Shown: positions 1 to 11,443, numbered from the stretch's first letter. The stretch: 64,000 bases of DNA from Sparassis latifolia (GCA_018466975.1 JAENRS010000017.1:1-64000), one strand, 5' to 3'. The notes: generated by a model from the letters alone, not told the origin. Program-made: numbers and translations.

Positions 1-169
1 AACCTAACCTAACCTAACCTAACCTAACCTAACCTAACCTAACCTAACCTAACCTAACCTAACCTAACCTAACCTAACCTAACCTAACCTAACCTAACCT
101 AACCTAACCTAACCTAACCTAACCTAACCTAACCTAACCTAACCTAACCTAACCTAACCTAACCTAACC
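1..169. repeat. Telomere, (CCTAA)n pentamer array
   Basis: The first 169 bases are an uninterrupted array of AACCT, that is CCTAA inward and TTAGG toward the chromosome end, about 34 copies without a variant unit. The array stops at position 169-170, where it runs into CCCTCGACACC. This marks a true chromosome end on the left. The unit is five bases; most fungi carry TTAGGG. The perfect phase over 34 copies makes a sequencing slip of one G per unit unlikely, although a consensus collapse of a homopolymer G run would look the same. Confidence 0.95.
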
Positions 170-602
170 CTCGACACCTCGAACACCTCGGGTGACTCCA
201 TAAAAGGAAGGTGACTTGCTATATATGGGTGACACCCGACACCTGAAACGATACATCTGTTTTTCTGATAAGTACTGTAGGTTGAGCGGTCACCTCGACA
301 CCTCGACACCCCGGGTGACTCCAAAAAAGGAAGGTGACTTGCCATGTTTGTTCTGGTGAAAAGTATTATTTTATTTTTATAAATGCGTGATAAATGTGTG
401 ACATAATACATCGACACGAAAAGATAACGTTCCTCACCGAACCACTAACCGAAACACTAAACCTCACCTAATCCTCACTCTAATCCTCATCTAATCTGAC
501 TATAACCGAAACTATAACCGAAACACTAATACCTCTAATGTGGTGTGACTCTAATATAAACCTCTAACGGATACTCGAAATAACGTCGTCTGGTGCGTCC
601 CT

Positions 603-1480
603 CGTAAATATTTGTATGTCGCTTAGAAATGTTCGTTTGCCGCTTAGAAGTATTTGTATGCCACTTACAAATGTCGGTATGTCCATGTCGCTTACGACGC
701 TCTGTATGTCGTCAGTGGTAAGCGTTCGTATGTCGCTCACAAATATTTGTACGCCACTTAAAAATATTTGTATGCTGCTTAGAAATGTCGGTATGTCGGT
801 TACGTCACTGTGTATGTCGTCTACTGTGCTCTGTATGTCGTCTATGGTATTCTGTATGCTGCCTACGTAAGCCTCGGTATGTCGCCACAAGTCTTTTTGT
901 ATGCCTAGAAATATTTGTATGTCGCTTAGAAATATTTGTATGCCATCTACGAGTATTGGTACGTCGCTTACAAGTATCTTTTGTGTGCCGCTTAGAAATA
1001 TTTGTATGCTGCTTGGAAATCTTTGTATGCCGTCTTACGAATATTTGTATGTGGTCTACGAACGTCGGTATGTGGTCTATAAATGTTCGTATGCAATGTA
1101 TAGTACTCTGTATGTGGCGTACGGTGTTCTGTATGTGGCCTATAGTGGCTTATAGCATTCTGTATGCGGTCTATAGTGGTCTGTATGCGGTCTATAGCAT
1201 TCTGTATGCGGTCTAGAGTGGTCTGTAGTGCTCTGTATGCGATCTGTAGCATTCTGTATGCGTCAGAGTGGTCTGTAGTGCTCTGTATGCGGTCTATAGT
1301 GGTCTGTACGCGATCTATAGTGGTCTGTATGCGGTCTATAGCATTCTGTATGCGGTCTAGAGTGGTCTGTATGCGATCTAGAGTGGTTTGTAGTGCTCTG
1401 TATGCGGTCTGTAGCATTCTGTATGCGGTCTAGAGTGGCCTACAGTACTCTGTATGTGGTCTACAGTTATCTGTATGCGG
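603..1480. repeat. 21-bp minisatellite, first copy
   Basis: Repeats of 21 bases fill this block. The left half is based on ATTTGTATGTCGCTTAGAAA plus T, the right half on TCTGTATGCGGTCTATAGTG plus G. Since 21 is a multiple of three, frames stay open on both strands and translate to heptads such as DRIQTTI on the minus strand. I read this as satellite DNA and not as a coding region. Twenty-one bases equal two turns of B-DNA. Confidence 0.85.
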
Positions 1481-2007
1481 CCTACAGTCACCCCGGGTCA
1501 CCTCCGACACCTCGGTCACCTGGTCACCCGGTCACCCGGTCACCTTCGACACCTCGAACACCTCGTCACCCGGTCACCTCGACACTAACACCTCGGGTGA
1601 CTCCATAAAAGGAAGGTGACTTGCTATATATGGGTGTCACCCGACACCTGAAACGATACATCTGTTTTTCTGATAAGTACTGTAGGTTGAGCGGTCACCT
1701 CGACACCTCGACACCCCGGGTGACTCCAAAAAAGGAAGGTGACTTGCCATGTTTGTTCTGGTGAAAAGTATTATTTTATTTTTATAAATGCGTGATAAAT
1801 GTGTGACATAATACATCGACACGAAAAGATAACGTTCCTCACCGAACCACTAACCGAAACACTAAACCTCACCTAATCCTCACTCTAATCCTCATCTAAT
1901 CTGACTATAACCGAAACTATAACCGAAACACTAATACCTCTAATGTGGTGTGACTCTAATATAAACCTCTAACGGATACTCGAAATAACGTCGTCTGGTG
2001 CGTCCCT

Positions 2008-2895
2008 CGTAAATATTTGTATGTCGCTTAGAAATGTTCGTTTGCCGCTTAGAAGTATTTGTATGCCACTTACAAATGTCGGTATGTCCATGTCGCTTAC
2101 GACGCTCTGTATGTCGTCAGTGGTAAGCGTTCGTATGTCGCTCACAAATATTTGTACGCCACTTAAAAATATTTGTATGCTGCTTAGAAATGTCGGTATG
2201 TCGGTTACGTCACTGTGTATGTCGTCTACTGTGCTCTGTATGTCGTCTATGGTATTCTGTATGCTGCCTACGGTAAGCCTCGGTATGTCGCTTACAAGTC
2301 TTTTTTGTATGCCGCCTAGAAATATTTGTATGTCGCTTAGAAATATTTGTATGCCATCTACGAGTATTGGTACGTCGCTTACAAGTATCTTTTGTGTGCC
2401 GCTTAGAAATATTTGTATGCTGCTTGGAAATCTTTGTATGCCGTCTTACGAATATTTGTATGTGGTCTACGAACGTCGGTATGTGGTCTATAAATGTTCG
2501 TATGCAATGTATAGTACTCTGTATGTGGCGTACGGTGTTCTGTATGTGGTCTATAGTGGCTTATAGCATTCTGTATGCGGTCTATAGTGGTCTGTATGCG
2601 GTCTATAGCATTCTGTACGCGGTCTATAATGGTCTATAGTGGTCTGTATGCGATCTGTAGCATTCTGTATGCGGTCTAGAGTGGTCTGTAGTGCTCTGTA
2701 TGCGGTCTATAGTGGTCTGTACGCGATCTATAGTGGTCTGTATGTGGTCTATAGCATTCTGTATGCGGTCTAGAGTGGTCTGTATGCGATCTAGAGTGGT
2801 TTGTAGTGCTCTGTATGCGGTCTGTAGCATTCTGTATGCGGTCTAGAGTGGCCTACAGTACTCTGTATGTGGTCTACAGTTATCTGTATGCGGCC
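2008..2895. repeat. 21-bp minisatellite, second copy
   Basis: This is the second tandem copy of the block at 603-1480, with the same order of subtypes. Its left half is nearly identical to the first copy apart from small indels. The right half differs in the number and order of the TATGCGGTCTATAG-type units, as expected from slippage or unequal exchange. Confidence 0.85.
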
Positions 2896-3104
2896 TACAG
2901 TCACCCCGGGTCACCTCCGACACCTCGGTCACCTGGTCACCCGGTCACCCGGTCACCTTCGACACCTCGAACACCTCGTCACCCGGTCACCCTCGACACC
3001 TCGAACACCTCGGGTGACTCCATAAAAGGAAGGTGACTTGCTATATATGGGTGACACCCGACACCTGAAACGATACATCTGTTTTTCTGATAAGTACTGT
3101 AGGT

Positions 3105-3572
3105 CAGAGGTCCCTCACCAGCGCTAATGATGGCGCACGTGCCCTACGGCACTGTCCATAGGGTTCGGCAATGGCCTCCTTCCCAAAGCGGACACGTACC
3201 CCTAGCCCTCGGCTCAGCGAACCCCCATCCTAGGGTTGGGGTCCCTCGCCCTCTGCGACCCTACGGCCGTCCTAGGAGGCCTCATAACCCTAAGGCTCAC
3301 CCCACCCTCCCTCGGCTCTCATCGACATGTTTGGGCAGACCACGGCGAACGACGGCACCGCAGTGGTCGCGTCGGCCACCGCGGAGGAACGACTGAGCCG
3401 ACCTCCCTCCTGGCGTTCTCCAGCGCCCGACGCTGGCCCGCGTCACCTCCCAGCACCGTCAGCCAACCCTCCTTGACTCTTGTTCGCCATCTGCGGTGAA
3501 CGACTGTGCCTCGGACCTGCCTTCGAAGATCGAGCGCCGGTCATGTCCACCTCTCTCGCGCACTGAAACGCA
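3105..3572. other. Unique GC-rich spacer, no gene seen
   Basis: This stretch starts where the third subtelomeric unit is truncated. It is GC-rich and non-repetitive. Open frames here overlap each other on both strands, and none shows a recognisable motif. Confidence 0.5.
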
Positions 3573-3689
3573 ATGCGCTTCAGCACCCGTATATCCAGCA
3601 GTGCTCGCGCACTAGAGGTGAGTAAAAAAATGTTTTTTTTTCGGTTTTTTCAGTTTTTTCTAACGGTGCTAACGATCTCCACCCCAGTC

Positions 3690-4345
3690 GACACGCTACA
3701 TCGACGGGCACGCACATCCGCTGCCCCATTCCTCTCGAACGCCGCGGTGCCACTCCCCTCGAACGCCGCGATCTCAGCACAAGGCACCTCGGTCCTCGTC
3801 CGCACGGGCCAGCCACAGACACGGAACGCGCAGCAACAACGGCTTGGGATTGTGCGTCGACGGGCACGCACGTCCGCCATCCCTGTCCCCTCGAATCTCG
3901 TCGTCCCACTCCTCTCGAACCCCCTGGAATCCCACTCCTCTCGAACAGCGCCGTGCGACTCCCCTCGAACAGCGCCGTCCCTTTCCCCTGGAACGCCGCC
4001 TTTAACGCACAACTCACCGCAGTCCTCGTCCGCACATCCCACTCTCTCGAACCCCCTGGTCCGACTCCCCTCGAACCCCGCCGTCCCATTCCCCTCGAAT
4101 GCCGCCATCCCAGTCCCCTCGAACACCGCGATCTCTGCACAACGCACCACGGTCCTAGTCCGCGCGACCCAGCGAGAACCGCAGAACGCGGAGCAACAGC
4201 GCATGCTAGGTCGACGCGCACGCACGTCCGCCGCCCCGCTCCTCTCGACTCCCCCAGTCCCACTCCTCTCCAACGCCGCCGTCCGACTCCCCTCCAACGC
4301 CGCGATCTCCGCACAACGCACCTCGGTCCTCGTCCACGCGACCTT
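3690..4345. repeat. 24-bp GC-rich minisatellite in three larger blocks
   Basis: A 24-base unit of the form CCGTCCCACTCCCCTCGAAC plus about four bases is reiterated, and is arranged in larger blocks that each begin with CGACGGGCACGCACGTCCGC (about 3697, 3849 and 4208) and contain GCACCTCGGTCCTCGTCCGC. Long frames are open on both strands (for example 3573-4355 plus and 3580-4314 minus) because 24 is divisible by three. The plus-strand translation is a chain of eight-residue VPLPSNAA-like repeats. I see no domain, no coding bias for one strand and no supporting intron, so I call it a repeat. Confidence 0.75.
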
Positions 4346-4362
4346 AGTTAGTTAGTATTTAA

Positions 4363-4577
4363 CCTCATCATGGTGAAGTCTTACTGTCAAACTCCTTCGA
4401 ATATCGTTTCGAGTCCAACATGTCTGCGGTGAGTACTCTCGAGGTGTTTTTCTGTGCCATAAGGAGGCTGAAGTACGTTTCGTAACCCAGATGCAGCATA
4501 AACACTTCAATACCTTTCTCAACGACCTAATGCTGTCGTCGAAGACCTCTTCCGCGCCGACGCCGTTCCCGCTCACC
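4363..4577 (+). pseudogene. Fragment of mRNA capping RNA 5'-triphosphatase gene
   Basis: This segment matches exon 2, intron 2 and the start of exon 3 of the complete gene at 55654-56893. The exon 2 part encodes NSFEYRFESNMSA, then a GTGAGT donor follows as in the parent, an intron of similar size but diverged sequence ends in CCCAG, and exon 3 resumes with MQHKHFNTFLNDLML. Similarity stops abruptly after GCTCACC near 4577. Exon 1 and everything after the first third of exon 3 are absent, so both tunnel-forming ExE strands of the enzyme are missing and the piece cannot make an active protein. Retention of the intron shows it was copied as DNA, not through mRNA. Confidence 0.8.
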
Positions 4578-5157
4578 AACGAGCAGAATGGGCCCACGAA
4601 GCTCGTCCGGGAGAAGTGTGCTAGCCCCCTCACCGTACATTTCGAATTGTGCGCGGACTCGCTGTCGACCGCACGCACAACGCGCGTACTGTCCGCGGTA
4701 CGCTCTTCTACCCCCCATGTCATTTTTCGTTCCTGCCCTGGCCAGGTTCGCATGAACCTTCCGACCCTCCCCCTTCGGCCGCAACAAAAGTGGCTCGTGT
4801 GTCTGGCGTGCCGCGAAGTACTCGACGTGCGCGTGTGGAAATCGCCGTGTTCTTCCTAGCGTTAGGCCTTCGGCCTATAGATTGATTGGGCTTCCGAGTG
4901 CACAGTATCGGAATCTCTATATCCACGAAATTTTTTCCATAGAAGAGTAGGCATACAGTAGCAACGACACCTTCGAAGGGACACGTTCACGTCAGTTCCA
5001 GTTCCTATACAACCGGGTAAGTGTATATCAAAGTGTGAAGGGTATGTAATCCAGGGAGGTATTAGACAAAGGGATCTGAGGAACTACGGGGAGTAATATA
5101 GTACGGAATTACATTACTTGTTACATTACTGATTGATCGCGATGACAAGCTGGACCT
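4578..5157. other. Intergenic, no gene seen
   Basis: This lies between the triphosphatase fragment and the 3' end of ErdS. Open frames in 4578-4860 run on from the fragment but have no counterpart in the parent gene. The AT-richer part from 4900 to 5157 probably holds the ErdS 3' untranslated region. Confidence 0.5.
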
Positions 5158-8100
5158 TCATTTCGGTGTCTGCAGCACCGACATGATAGCTTCGATTCCC
5201 CTCATACCTGCGAGAGGGCATCAGAACGCTGAACGTAGGAGAGTGCGTAATTGCCCACCTAGACCACTTGATGGATAGCAGATATACAACTGTCGAAGTA
5301 CACAAGTCATAAGCACACCACGACATCGTCGCACATCAGCGACTGCTTACTGGATCTTGGTGAATACCGAACTTCGACCTGAAGTCACCCTTGTTCATGA
5401 GATGAAACGTATGTGACAGGCCATTGTATATCCTTTCCAGAGTTCGCACCCTGAATCCGCCAACGTTGTCGGCGCGTTGCAGGCGCGGTGCGGCACCAGC
5501 GCCGAAAGTCGCAGAGCGAACCCCCGCATCACCAAGCTTCTTTATGACCGATGCGAGAATGTACTCAATCGCGCCGTTGGGTGCACCATCAAACTCTAGT
5601 GCCCACTTGATCTGGAAGCCGTGAGTGGGCGAAAGTTGCGCCAACACGACCAGCGCACAGATCTGAAAGAAAATGTGGTCAACCTTATGCTAGTGGTGCA
5701 CGGATACGGCTCAGACCTCCTGGTTCTTATCGCGTGCGTAGAAATATTTGCGGTGTACCATGTCGTCGAATGGCCGCACGCCCGTCAAGTGGATTTGCGT
5801 GCCCTTCCTACTCTCCTCCCATTCCTTGCATCGCCGCTCGAGCTCCTCCCTCACCTGTGGATCCATGTCCCCGCTGACCTCGACGACCTTCACGCCCTCT
5901 CGCTCCGCTCGATGGATCTTCCTCCGTGCTGTCTTGTCGTCCGATGCTGGGTCGACCTCGATCGGATTCAGCCGCTCCTCAGCGACCGCGATGATGGCAC
6001 TCCAGCCAAGGTCTTCGGCGAGGTAGCGTTCGGCCTCCTTGTCCACGCAGCACCACAGCGGCTTGAGGTCCTGCGACTCAACGTATGCCAGGAAAGCCTT
6101 GCAGACAGCAGGAATTTGCGTGTGCTCGCAGAGCGGGTTGCCGAACGCCACCGCAAACGCACCGTGCGGGATGTAGCCGACCGCGGCGCCAGTCGTCTTG
6201 TCTCGCCAGATGGTCCACGCTGGGTCGATCCAAGAAGTATTCGAAGCGTCACCATACTTTGCAATAAGCTGCAGCAAAGTCTGAGTATTTCCAGATCAGC
6301 ATGAAATACATGGTCGCGCACATTCTCAAGGGGGGGAAGGTCATGATACACACAACCCGGCTTGAATGTCGTCGACTCGGGGCCGTGCAAAATCGTCGCC
6401 ATCGCGGCGGTCATGTGTGCTTCAGCGAGGTCCGCGCCGTTCTTTGGAAAGCTTCTCGGATCTCGAGGGAACAAGCTCCCCCAACGGACGTCGCCTAACT
6501 TGAGAAATAACATCACAACACGCTCGAGACCTATGCCGCCGCCACCATGCTGTCGATAACATTAGTATTCGAGAATGAAGAGGTTATCGAACAATTTACG
6601 CACCGGTGGGCATCCCCATCTGAACCCGTCGACGTAGTCCTTCATAGAATCTGGGTCGATTCCTGCCGCCATCATACGCTGCTCGAGTAAAGGCGCATGA
6701 TGTATACGCTGTCCGCCTGATAGTATCTCCTCGCCACGGAGGAAGATGTCAAACGAGTTCGACAGGCGGTTGTCGTGTGGATCGGGCATGGTATAAAATG
6801 GGCGCACATCGGCAGGGAACTTATCTGTGCAAGGATCAGTACTTGCACACTTAAAAGAAAACCTTAGCGACTTACCTAGGATGTAGTAATCGGTGCCATA
6901 TTTCTCCTTGATGACCTGCCCGAGACGCTGCTCCGCTCGCGTACTGAGATCCTCCCACTCGCTCGGCTCAGACCCATCCTCTTCCTTCCACCCGGTCTGC
7001 TTCAGCATCCTGATCCCATCCGCAAACTTCAGCCGCGGTGTCTTGTCAAGTATGACGACGTCGTCCGACGGATACATGTGCTTGACGGCTTCAATCTAAG
7101 ATAACATTAGCACCAAGTTGGGGTGCCTTGAATGAACAACACGTACCTCATCCCGATACTGGCACTGCAAGCCCTTGAAAATATATTTCAGCATCTCATC
7201 AATCATATCCAACACCTCCCAGTAATGCGAGTCGAACGACATCTCGAGATCGAGTCCGGTAAACTCTGTAAGGTGACGATGGGTATTCGAGTTCTCCGCA
7301 CGAAAGACGGGACCGATCTCGAAGACGCGCTCCATGTCCGCGGCTATGCACATCTGCTTCGCGAGCTGTGGACTTTGCGCGAGGAACGCAGGGCGGCGGA
7401 AGTAATCCACCTTGAAGACGGCAGCGCCCGACTCCGTGCTGCTCTCCTGGAACTTTGATGACTGTATTTCGAGGAAACCGCGCGAGACCAGGAATTCGCG
7501 GAAGAGAGCACAAACACCGGCGTGAATACGGAAGATCGCTTGCGATGGCGAGGACTGGAATCGGTTAGGTTTGGTGAGCGGGAACGTAGAGTAGACAGGG
7601 GACTGAGAGACGCACGCGGAGATCAAGGACGCGGTTGGACAGGCGTGTATTGTCGCCAACCCGTCCAGCAGGAAACTCCTGCGTCGCCGCGTGTTAGCTT
7701 TTTTAGTACACGGCCAAGGACGGAATGACATGACTCATACCTTATCATTTACATGCAGAGACCTCGACACGTCCTGCACCTGAAATGGGAGTATCGCAGA
7801 GGGCGCCGCGACGACGAACAGCTGTGGAGATGTCTCAGCAGCAAGTCAATAGCGGACGACAAAATATACCTTCTGGACTCTGATCTCCCTGTTATGCACA
7901 CTAGTGCTGTGTACCTCCTCCTGGTCCGCCGGAGGTGTCTGCACGACACCCTCGACGTACACAACTGTCTCGCGGTTGAGTCCTTCAGCCCATCGAATCA
8001 TATGCTCCGAGACGTGCTCCGAGTCTTCTGCGAGCACGCCCTGCAGCGTCGTCAGCTGGCTGCGGAAGACGACAAATAAAATCTTCACGCCTGAAGTGAA

Positions 8101-9829
8101 TGTGAGCAGAGGGAAATGATCAATGATGATGAGAAACACACCTAGGGGGCGTAAGTGATGAATTCTGGCGCGAAAGGCAACGTAATCGCCTGGGGGCATT
8201 TCTGAAACAGACTTGAGCGTTGACCGAAGGCGGGGAGCTGCGGCAGAGACATTGTCAGTTTCGATCGAAGGCAAAATACTACAACCAGAGAATGCGCGAA
8301 ACGAAAGAGGAAAGACTGTTGGAATACCGAGAGAAGCCACGATGCACCCAGCGCTCGAGATGGACAGGTAAATGCAGCGCACGATCTGATCGTTCTGGAG
8401 CTGCAAGATATCCCGAACTCGGGAACAAAGCCCCACGACAACCATCAGGACCCTCCAAAAGAATCCTGATTCACGCTCCCGGAGGCTGGTGCTCAGGCAG
8501 GCGTTGCCATACCACGCATTAGCTGTGGGAGCATGGTGGATCTCCTGCGCATAAGTACGCGCGTCATTCAGAGAAGACCATATGCTTCTAAATCTCGCAC
8601 TGGGCCCTAAGAATGAAACCGCAGAGCGAAAAAGGTGGACAAGCGCGTAATTTACCAGAGCAGGGGATTATCGTCACCCTCCGCTGAGCACTATGTGACT
8701 GTGGTGCTGGTCTACATCTGCGGAGAGACCTGCCAGAGAGGAAACTGCGAGTTGAAGTGATGGAGCGGGGCAAGAGACGGCGCACTTGTCCGGCCGCCGG
8801 TCGCACTGCGAGCTCAGGGTATGCAAACGGCAGACATTACGAGAGAGCTTGCGCATAGCCCGAACTCGTTTATTAAGCTGTGAGTCGCCCAGAGATTCTT
8901 ATAGTTCCATTTGCAAGAGAGGAAACGAAATGGACGAGGCTCCGTTGAAACGTGTGCGTATGCACGAACGCTAAGACCGTGACTCGCCCTCGAAACTACT
9001 TCTCAACGGTACCGGGATATGCGCGGTCAATTGCCAAATCACGAGGCAATGACGTTCTTGCAGAAATGTGCAATCTCCCCACCGCGAGCCGCATCAAGAA
9101 CCCGAACCGTCTGGAGGACACCAACACTGGCGAAACTCTGCACATATGTGCAGATTAAACGGCTCACCGGTGTCACCACGAAGCACAGTGCCTACATTGT
9201 GGTCGGAATCAATGCTTTGTGGTGCATAAATGTTTTTTTGAAAAATCCAAGAACGCTGCGACACGATCCTCAGCAGAAAAGAGAGCACGCGGATACAAAA
9301 CAAGCGAATGGATGGAGAAAGCAGTACTCACACGTTCGTTCCTGGGACATGGGGAGCGGCCAATTTCCCCAGTTATCACGAAGAGGGTCCTATAATAGTT
9401 AGGTTGAGCGTGAACAATAGACAAAACAAGGAAATGAAAATGCACCTCTTGGTGGATTTTCTCCAGTTGTTCCCTGCGATTCTTTGTCTCCTCCTCGTCC
9501 TTCTGCTCCCGGTCGTGGCGGCGGCCCTCCTTCTGTTGAGTGAACGACATATGGGGATTGAGTTCAGTAGATGGCCTTTGGAGTGGTTGAGTGACGCGTG
9601 TATCCTCCTGCTGCTGTGCAGTCATCTCGCCCTCGGTGTCGGTGTTATCGACCTGTGCACGAGAGGCATCGCGGTTGGCGTGTTTGTCTGTGCATCCGTT
9701 GAGAAGCGGATGGGGGTCACCGTTCGTCTTCTGCACAGACCGCTCCGGGGACGGAGAGGAAGAATTGGAGGACGAGTGGAGGGAGTGAGATTTGACTTTG
9801 GCTGAGAGTGCTTTCCTGAGAGAGGACAT
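5158..9829 (-). CDS. erdS: Ergosteryl-3beta-O-L-aspartate synthase (AspRS-DUF2156 fusion)
   Basis: Complement of 14 exons: 5158-5207, 5259-5289, 5351-5662, 5717-6280, 6322-6549, 6604-6824, 6876-7095, 7147-7554, 7616-7678, 7741-7821, 7870-8090, 8142-8237, 9332-9389, 9446-9829; 978 residues, in frame throughout. A charged N-terminal extension (about 1-145) leads into an OB-fold anticodon-binding domain (about 165-280) and a class II aspartyl-tRNA synthetase core with motif 2 ([17 protein letters not shown]) in exon 7 order and motif 3 ([11 protein letters not shown]) near 590. A DUF2156/GNAT-like domain follows from about 625 to the end, closing on [18 protein letters not shown]. In known ErdS enzymes the AspRS part charges tRNA-Asp and the DUF2156 part transfers aspartate to ergosterol. 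The domain order is that of ErdS and not of cytosolic AspRS. The intron 8238-9331 is 1094 nt, against 41-62 nt for most others. The start is the first Met of the extension. Family call sure; exon 3/2 junction less so. Confidence 0.9.
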
Positions 9830-11443
9830 GGTACAAATAATGTGATTCGAATTGTCTGTGGCGGAAGCGGGGAGGGTGGTAAGTAGGTGCGGGGGGCTTG
9901 GCGGCGGTAGGTAAACACATTTTGAGAGCACAAGCTCGTCATCGGTCAATCGTCATCGGTCACCGCTCTCCACAGAACGCGAATGCTCCCCACACGTGAC
10001 ATTCCCTCAGCGCGTTGCTGACGCTGTGCACTGTGGCGTCTCACTCGAGCGTTCTGGGGCTCATCTCGACTTTTCCTGACAACGGTAATCTAACCCTCGG
10101 GGCCCGTATATATGGTAGAAAGTAAACTGGATTACTGCCATTTCGTCGTATGTGCCAGTTCCTGAGATACAACGCCAGACAACGTCTTGCGGCTTGTTAT
10201 GCAAGTCTGATGAATCCATAACGAGCCAACGCCAAGGATTATATTCGTACCGTCTGTATTATAACGCCTCAGTTAACGGAGGATGCGGCTTGGCGTACGA
10301 ATGGGCTGGAGGAAACAATTCGTCTAGGCCGGTCGCAGGTAAGTTTGCCTGCTAAATGTTAACTTTCGGAGGTTTGACTCACCGTCGACGTCCTTGTTGA
10401 CCCGAGACAATTTTGCTAAAGGAGAAATCCGTCTGAGAGGGTTAATGGAGTCCCAAACACGATATCCTCTGTCTTCGAGCATGACAGAGACAAACCGCCC
10501 TAACCACACAGTAACTCCAGGCCGCAGATGCTCCCAGTGTCTCGCTTGTTAATCCACACTGGGTAACTTGGCACACACAAACACCAGCGATCCATCGGCC
10601 ATCCCTCCGCAATGAGGAGACAGATAGGCGACGGTCCATTCGCGACTACTGGAATATTGCAGCGTTCATCTTGAGAGCGCGTGCACCATCCAGTTGGCAC
10701 GCACCTTAGAAGCGTTACCAAAGGCACCCCACCATGCAACGGTCCCGTTCCGCTCCAATGTGGTACAAAATGCGCGATGTAAGAGGACAGGACCGCAGGG
10801 AGCCGACGCCCCACTCCAGCTCATCGATCGCGTCCAAACCGTGCGTATTCTGACAAGGCAGACACGGTACTGGTAACTGCCGCACCGAGTACCCGCAGTC
10901 ACCGCGACAATTCCGAGTTCTCTCGTGGTCCAATATAGACCACAAGTGCATGGAGGACCATGAGTGATTCGGTACGGAGATTGGCCTGGTTGCGAGATCT
11001 TCCAAGCTGTCGCTACATGCGTTGAGAAACACTGCGAAGGAACGATTGGGAGATGCATACAGTAGTCCGTGCTGCGTCTTGTTTTGTCAGATGAAGGCTC
11101 ACAGATACAACATGCTCGGCGATCGCACGAACCAGCGATGAGACTACCACAAGCTTCAAGGACAAGAGAGGCGGTTCGCACTGCTTGTTCGTTGGAACCT
11201 TACAAGAAAATTACCCTTGCGCTGTTGGCCGGGCAGAGCCAGCGTTCCTTTCGAAGGGGTGCCATCGAGTGCAGGAGCGCCATAGGCGATTGGCACGGAT
11301 AAATGCCTCGAAAGACCGCTGGTCACTCGAGCTCTAATATGGAAATACCTACAAGTCTGTATGAACACCGACGTCCAAGTCATTCTAGAAAAAGATACAG
11401 GAAAACGCACCGTCACCCACACCTCGCAAGCCTCCCATCCCTT
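9830..11443. other. Intergenic, no gene seen
   Basis: This contains the ErdS upstream region (9830 to about 10130), with the short minus-strand gene beginning to its right. The remaining 1.3 kb has scattered frames under 170 codons on both strands with no recognisable motif and no convincing splice chain. Confidence 0.4.

Larger units (their letters stand above)
170..3104. repeat. Subtelomeric 1.41-kb tandem unit (2 full + 1 truncated)
   Basis: A unit of about 1.41 kb is repeated head to tail. The landmark GGTGACTCCATAAAAGG occurs at 191, 1596 and 3013, so the periods are 1405 and 1417 bases. Each unit opens with CACCTCGACACC-type 8-9 bp repeats, then an AT-rich stretch, then a 21-bp minisatellite, then a GGTCACC-rich tail. 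The third copy breaks off at about 3104, where unique sequence begins. Copies differ by point changes and small indels, mostly in the second half of the minisatellite. No protein gene is supported here; the open frames are products of the repeat. Confidence 0.9.

Noticed and set aside
992..1417. Minus-strand 141-codon frame with heptad repeats, like a coiled coil
   Set aside because: The heptads follow from the 21-bp satellite. All frames of the repeat stay open, on both strands, and the second copy is broken differently. No start context or splice sites.
603..2895. CRISPR-like array of short repeats
   Set aside because: Units are contiguous with no unique spacers, and the host is a eukaryote.
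3573..4355. 260-codon plus-strand frame and 244-codon minus-strand frame as genes
   Set aside because: Both arise from the 24-bp array; complexity is very low and the two strands are equally open.
3105..5157. Telomere-linked RecQ-type helicase, common near fungal telomeres
   Set aside because: No helicase motif was found on either strand in the first 60 kb.
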